DNA of 64,000 nt from Leptospira wolbachii serovar Codice str. CDC. Lineage in GTDB: Bacteria > Spirochaetota > Leptospiria > Leptospirales > Leptospiraceae. Each line of letters starts with the position of its first letter. Position 1 is the stretch's first letter. Location: assembly GCF_000332515.2 (NCBI RefSeq), contig NZ_AOGZ02000001.1, positions 250,501-314,500 of the forward strand, read 5' to 3'. The notes under the pieces are model-generated. The model did not search any database. It had not been told where the DNA came from and saw nothing but the letters and a program-made list of their open reading frames with translations. Of the stretch, positions 60,283-64,000 are shown piece after piece. Made by a program: the position numbers and the translations under genes.

Positions 60283-61138
60283 AGACAAATCTCAGATTCA
60301 TTCATCGCTTGCCGTATTTGAAACCAAACAGGTTCGGACGCATTGGGATGAAACAGAAGAGAAATGGTATTTTGCCATTGTGGATGTGATTGAAGTCCTT
60401 ACAGAAAGCAGTCGTCCCCGCAAGTATTGGAACGATTTGAAATCCAAATTAAAAAAGGAAGGAAGTGAGTTGTCCGATCAAATCGGACAACTGAAATTGA
60501 AAGCATCCGATGGAAAGATGTATATTACGGATGTGGCAAACACGGAACAGGTACTTCGTCTGATCCAATCGATCCCTTCACCCAAAGCCGAACCGTTTAA
60601 GCTTTGGCTTGCAAAAGTGGGATATGAACGGATGCAGGAAATTGCCGATCCTAGCCAAAGCATTGATCGAGGACGTGAAAATTGGCAGAAGTTAGGTCGC
60701 AGTGAAAAATGGATCCAACAGCGGATGACAGGCCAGGAAACTCGCAATAAATTAACCGACTATTGGAAACAGAGTGGTATTGAAAAAAAAGACGAGTTTG
60801 CCCTACTCACTAATATCATCCACGAGGAATGGACAGGCCTTTCTGTCAAAAAACACAAAGACCTAAAAGGTTTAAAGTCCCAAAATCTACGTGATCATAT
60901 GAGCGAAGCGGAATTGATCTTTACCGCACTTGCGGAACTTTCCACTAGAAAAATTGCCGAAACAGAAGACGCCCAAGGTCTAGGAGAAAACGCAGTCGCA
61001 AGTAAGTTAGGTGGGGCAGTTGCCAAAAATGCTCGCACGGAATTAGAATCTAAAACCGGCAAAAGTGTTGTGACCGGTGAAAACTTTCTGGCTCCGAAAA
61101 AAGAAATAAAACAAATGAAATCGAAAAAGAAGAAATAA
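60272..61138 (+). CDS. Bro-N/DinD-like DNA-binding protein
   Basis: 288 residues from ATG 60272. The N-terminus matches the Bro-N antirepressor fold (WYFAIVDVIEVLTESSRPRKYWNDLK; DVANTEQVLRLIQSIPSPKAEPFKLWLAKVG), and the later part follows the DinD style (LTNIIHEEWTGLSVKKHKDLKGL; MSEAELIFTALAELSTRKIAE). The C-terminus is very basic (KKEIKQMKSKKKK). In phages Bro-N proteins are regulators; here it is placed between methyltransferase and helicase, so a regulatory or sensor role is plausible. Two bases separate it from the helicase. Confidence 0.85.
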   Translation: MGNKDKSQIHSSLAVFETKQVRTHWDETEEKWYFAIVDVIEVLTESSRPRKYWNDLKSKLKKEGSELSDQIGQLKLKASDGKMYITDVANTEQVLRLIQSIPSPKAEPFKLWLAKVGYERMQEIADPSQSIDRGRENWQKLGRSEKWIQQRMTGQETRNKLTDYWKQSGIEKKDEFALLTNIIHEEWTGLSVKKHKDLKGLKSQNLRDHMSEAELIFTALAELSTRKIAETEDAQGLGENAVASKLGGAVAKNARTELESKTGKSVVTGENFLAPKKEIKQMKSKKKK

Positions 61139-61140
61139 AA

Positions 61141-62934
61141 ATGCCAGATATTGTTCACGTAACTTACGGCCATACAGGCAAAAGCTCTAAGGTCAATTCC
61201 ATGGGGATGCGCGAGATGCAAGAAAAAGCATTTTTGGCTCGCGATGCACAGTATCTTCTCATCAAAGCCCCTCCAGCCTCTGGAAAATCAAGAGCGCTTA
61301 TGTATGTCGCCTTAGATAAGTTAACCAACCAAGGATTAAAGAAAGTGATCGTTGCCGTGCCAGAAAAATCAATTGGCGGATCATTTGGCAAAACAAACTT
61401 AAAAAGCGGTGGTTTTTTTGCAGACTGGGAACCAAAGGACGAATACAATCTTTGCACCCCAGGAACAGATGGAAGTAAAAGCAAAGTCCAGGCATTCAAA
61501 AATTTCCTAAACAATAAAGAATCTATTTTAATATGTACTCACGCCACCCTACGCTTCGCCTTTGAGGAGTTAGATGAATCTAAATTTATAGATACAGTCC
61601 TCGCCATAGATGAATTCCACCACGTATCTTCTGACGGTGACAATCGACTCGGCGAGTTACTTCGTTCCATCATGGAAAAATCAAATGCCCATATCATTGC
61701 CATGACAGGGTCTTATTTTAGAGGAGATACCGCCCCAGTTCTCTCTCCAGAAGCAGAGGCAAAATTCACAAAAGTTTCTTACAATTACTATGAACAGTTA
61801 AATGGATATACTTACCTAAAAACACTGGGGATCGGATACCATTTTTACCAAGGCAAATACACTTCCGCGATCCTAGAAGTTTTGGATACAAACAAAAAGA
61901 CCATCCTCCATATACCAAATGTTAACTCGGGTGAATCCACAAAGGATAAACACAACGAAGTGGATACGATCATTGATGCCATTGGATCTGTAACTAAAGT
62001 CGATCCACTTACAGGAGTTATTTTCGTAAAATCAAAAGACGGGAAAACGATCAAAGTTGCAGACCTTGTCAATGATACACCTTCTGATCGTGACAAAATC
62101 CAATCTTACCTTCGTAATATGAAATCTGTTGACGATATGGATTTGATCATTGCTCTTGGGATGGCGAAAGAAGGTTTTGATTGGCCTTACTGCGAACATG
62201 CACTCACCGTCGGATACAGAGGTTCTTTAACCGAAATCATCCAAATCATTGGTCGATGTACGAGAGATAGTGACAACAAAACCCATGCCCAATTTACAAA
62301 CCTAATCGCCCAACCCGATGCCGCCGATGGTCAAGTGAAAATAGCAGTCAATAACATGCTAAAGGCGATTACAGCCTCTCTCCTTATGGAGCAGGTTCTA
62401 GCACCTAACTTTAAATTTAAAACAAAACTGTCTGATGAAGACAAACCAGAACCTGGCGAAATCAAAATCAGGGGATTTAAAACACCTAGTTCTAAACGGG
62501 TGCAAGACATCATCGAATCCGATCTAAACGATCTAAAAGCGACAATTTTGCAAGACGATACAATGATCAAAGCAATGCCAGGGAATGTGGATCCCGAGGT
62601 AATCAACAAGGTTCTAATACCAAAAATCATACAAATCAAATACCCTGAGCTTTCGGATGGGGAAGTGGAAGAATTACGCCAGCACGTGGTACTCGACTCT
62701 GTCTTTAAAAACGGTGAAACAAAAGAAGTTGGCGACAAACGATTCATCCGAATGGCAGACCGATTCGTTAATATCGATGACCTTCATATCGACTTAATCG
62801 ACCAAATCAATCCCTTTCAAAAGGCATTTGAAATCTTATCAAAGTCTGTTACTTCTCAGGTATTGAAGGTAATCCAAGAAGCAATCGAGTCGACGAGAAT
62901 GAAAATGGACTTTGAAGAAGCAAAAATTCTTTGA
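61141..62934 (+). CDS. SF2 DEAD/DEAH-type helicase, probably truncated by an in-frame TGA
   Basis: 597 residues as read. Walker A APPASGKS (K49), motif II D157-E158-F159-H160, motif III MTGS, GMAKEGFDWP and motif VI QIIGRCTRDS (near 368-377). It is followed by an all-helical C-terminal part. After the TGA at 62932-62934 the same frame stays open for 43 more codons to TAA 63064-63066, encoding FRKQFNREPSLNATDTLEQR and LKEEKRKQTNG, which looks like a genuine C-terminus. A TGG-to-TGA change would explain it. The longer form would overlap the nuclease start by 8 bases. Probable role: ATP-driven translocation on DNA for the restriction module. Confidence 0.88.
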   Translation: MPDIVHVTYGHTGKSSKVNSMGMREMQEKAFLARDAQYLLIKAPPASGKSRALMYVALDKLTNQGLKKVIVAVPEKSIGGSFGKTNLKSGGFFADWEPKDEYNLCTPGTDGSKSKVQAFKNFLNNKESILICTHATLRFAFEELDESKFIDTVLAIDEFHHVSSDGDNRLGELLRSIMEKSNAHIIAMTGSYFRGDTAPVLSPEAEAKFTKVSYNYYEQLNGYTYLKTLGIGYHFYQGKYTSAILEVLDTNKKTILHIPNVNSGESTKDKHNEVDTIIDAIGSVTKVDPLTGVIFVKSKDGKTIKVADLVNDTPSDRDKIQSYLRNMKSVDDMDLIIALGMAKEGFDWPYCEHALTVGYRGSLTEIIQIIGRCTRDSDNKTHAQFTNLIAQPDAADGQVKIAVNNMLKAITASLLMEQVLAPNFKFKTKLSDEDKPEPGEIKIRGFKTPSSKRVQDIIESDLNDLKATILQDDTMIKAMPGNVDPEVINKVLIPKIIQIKYPELSDGEVEELRQHVVLDSVFKNGETKEVGDKRFIRMADRFVNIDDLHIDLIDQINPFQKAFEILSKSVTSQVLKVIQEAIESTRMKMDFEEAKIL

Positions 62935-63058
62935 CCTAAGATATTAGAATTTCGAAAACAATTCAACAGAGAACCCTCGTTAAATGCTACAGATACCTTA
63001 GAACAAAGAATGGCCCAGTGTATCATCTATCTCAAAGAAGAAAAACGAAAACAAACAA

Positions 63059-64000
63059 ATGGATAAAAAAGATGTTTTAAAAGAGATTTTCGAAAACGAT
63101 CCATTTGGGATCTTGACTGTCAAACAATCAAGTTCCTCATCTCAATCGGAAGAAGAAAGACTCCTAACTTCTTTCCAAGAAATCATCGCTTTTTATGAGG
63201 CAAATCATAGAGAACCTTCTCCTTCGGAAAATATCCAGGAACACCAACTCTACACTCGATTGAAAGGAATTCGTTCGAATCCAGATAAATGTGCCTCACT
63301 TGCAAAATTTGATTCACACGGCTTATTACAACAAAAACCGTTAGAAATCAATTCCTTCGATGATATCTTCAGTAGCGATTGTTTAGGTTTATTAAACGAT
63401 GACTCGCAAGATATATTTACCTTCAAACATGTCCCTAAAGATTCAGAAAGAGCGAGCACCGACTTTGTCGCCAAACGCAAACCCTGCAAAAATTTTGGAG
63501 AATATGAAAATTTATTTAAAAACTGCCAACGAGAATTAAAGGAAAACAAACGAAAGCTCATTCCGTTCACAGAAAAAATCCTCCAACCAAAGGAATTCTA
63601 TGTGCAAAACGGCGTTTTACTCTATTTAGAAAGTGTTCAATTCGAAAAAGAAGTCCAGGATTTCAAAAGTGGAAGTCGTGTGAGAAAAGACGGCAGAACG
63701 CGCATTATATTCGAGAACGGAACCGAATCCAATATGTTATATCGGTCTTTATACAAAGTTCTTCTCGCAAATGGACAAGCTGTTTCTGAAACAGATTCCC
63801 AGATGAACCAAGAATTTAATCAAAATTTTAATCATATAAACGAAGAAGACAAAGAAGAAGGATTCATTTACGTATTAAAATCCAAAAGCGAAAAACCAAA
63901 CATCCGTGATATCTCAAATTTATACAAAATTGGTTTTACGAGGATTCCCATTGAAGAACGAATCAAAAATGCAATGAACGAACCTACTTATCTTATGGCA
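63059..64000 (+). CDS. GIY-YIG nuclease-like protein (partial, right edge)
   Basis: 314 codons to the edge of the window. N-terminal part with IIAFYEANHREPSPSENIQE, similar to the helicase C-terminal extension; a conserved region with KPCKNFGEYENLFKNCQREL and a DUF-like segment with KDGRTRIIFENGTESNMLYRSL; then the start of a GIY-YIG domain (FIYVLKSKS...NLYKIGFTRIPIEERI) from about residue 272. The catalytic Arg-Glu part is expected beyond the window or just at its end. It resembles T5orf172-type nucleases. ATG 63059 overlaps the stop of the extended helicase frame, so translation is coupled. Confidence 0.8.
   Translation, partial: MDKKDVLKEIFENDPFGILTVKQSSSSSQSEEERLLTSFQEIIAFYEANHREPSPSENIQEHQLYTRLKGIRSNPDKCASLAKFDSHGLLQQKPLEINSFDDIFSSDCLGLLNDDSQDIFTFKHVPKDSERASTDFVAKRKPCKNFGEYENLFKNCQRELKENKRKLIPFTEKILQPKEFYVQNGVLLYLESVQFEKEVQDFKSGSRVRKDGRTRIIFENGTESNMLYRSLYKVLLANGQAVSETDSQMNQEFNQNFNHINEEDKEEGFIYVLKSKSEKPNIRDISNLYKIGFTRIPIEERIKNAMNEPTYLMA

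Noticed and set aside
1..64000. tRNA, rRNA, CRISPR arrays, insertion sequences and long direct repeats.
   Set aside because: None could be found by reading; only the small hairpin elements repeat.

Overview
The window reads like chromosome of a spirochaete of the genus Leptospira, most likely an environmental (saprophytic) lineage. This is inferred from the modest G+C, the many short-signal lipoproteins with lipobox cysteines, HisKA_2-type kinases, and the general style of the gene set. No rRNA, tRNA, CRISPR array or insertion sequence was found.

Layout. (1) About 1-15.6 kb is a nitrate assimilation and molybdenum-cofactor block: nitrate reductase nasA (cut by the left edge) diverges from an operon nirB-nirD-cobA-moaC/moaB-moeA. 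Then come a nitrate transporter (narK), a second molybdopterin oxidoreductase, a MoeB-rhodanese fusion, and an operon moaA-moaD-moaE-mobA-HAD phosphatase. Three sigma-54 promoter matches (GG-N10-GC) sit in front of nasA, nirB and narK, so reductase, transporter and cofactor supply look like one nitrogen-regulated unit. (2) About 15.8-22 kb is a mixed stretch: a lipoprotein, a sensor kinase with a separate sensor-only partner, a broken YdeI/OmdA-type gene, a zinc carboxypeptidase, an alpha/beta hydrolase and DNA-3-methyladenine glycosylase. (3) About 22-29 kb holds an RND efflux operon (outer-membrane factor, pump, TetR) with a clear operator, and a MarR regulator with palindromic sites at three promoters, next to rnk. 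(4) About 29-38 kb holds Cys-rich and lipoprotein genes, including a large Ig-like lipoprotein split by a frameshift at an 8-base homopolymer, and a sulfide:quinone oxidoreductase-like gene. (5) About 38-45 kb is a signalling block: STAS-like protein, chemotaxis receptor, a 21-residue membrane ORF, hybrid histidine kinase and REC-EAL phosphodiesterase. (6) About 45-54.4 kb holds lipoproteins, a DsbA-like protein, small membrane proteins, an RRM protein and a second MarR module. (7) About 54.5-64 kb holds a cyclic-nucleotide-regulated patatin phospholipase and, at the right edge, a tightly packed four-gene operon: MmeI-like DNA methyltransferase, Bro-N protein, SF2 helicase and GIY-YIG nuclease.

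The last operon is the best candidate for an undescribed system. It looks like a restriction/anti-phage module, its helicase carries an in-frame TGA 43 codons before the expected end, and a short 'REPS' motif is shared between helicase C-terminus and nuclease N-terminus. Small GC-rich hairpin elements with changing but complementary stems occur in three intergenic regions.
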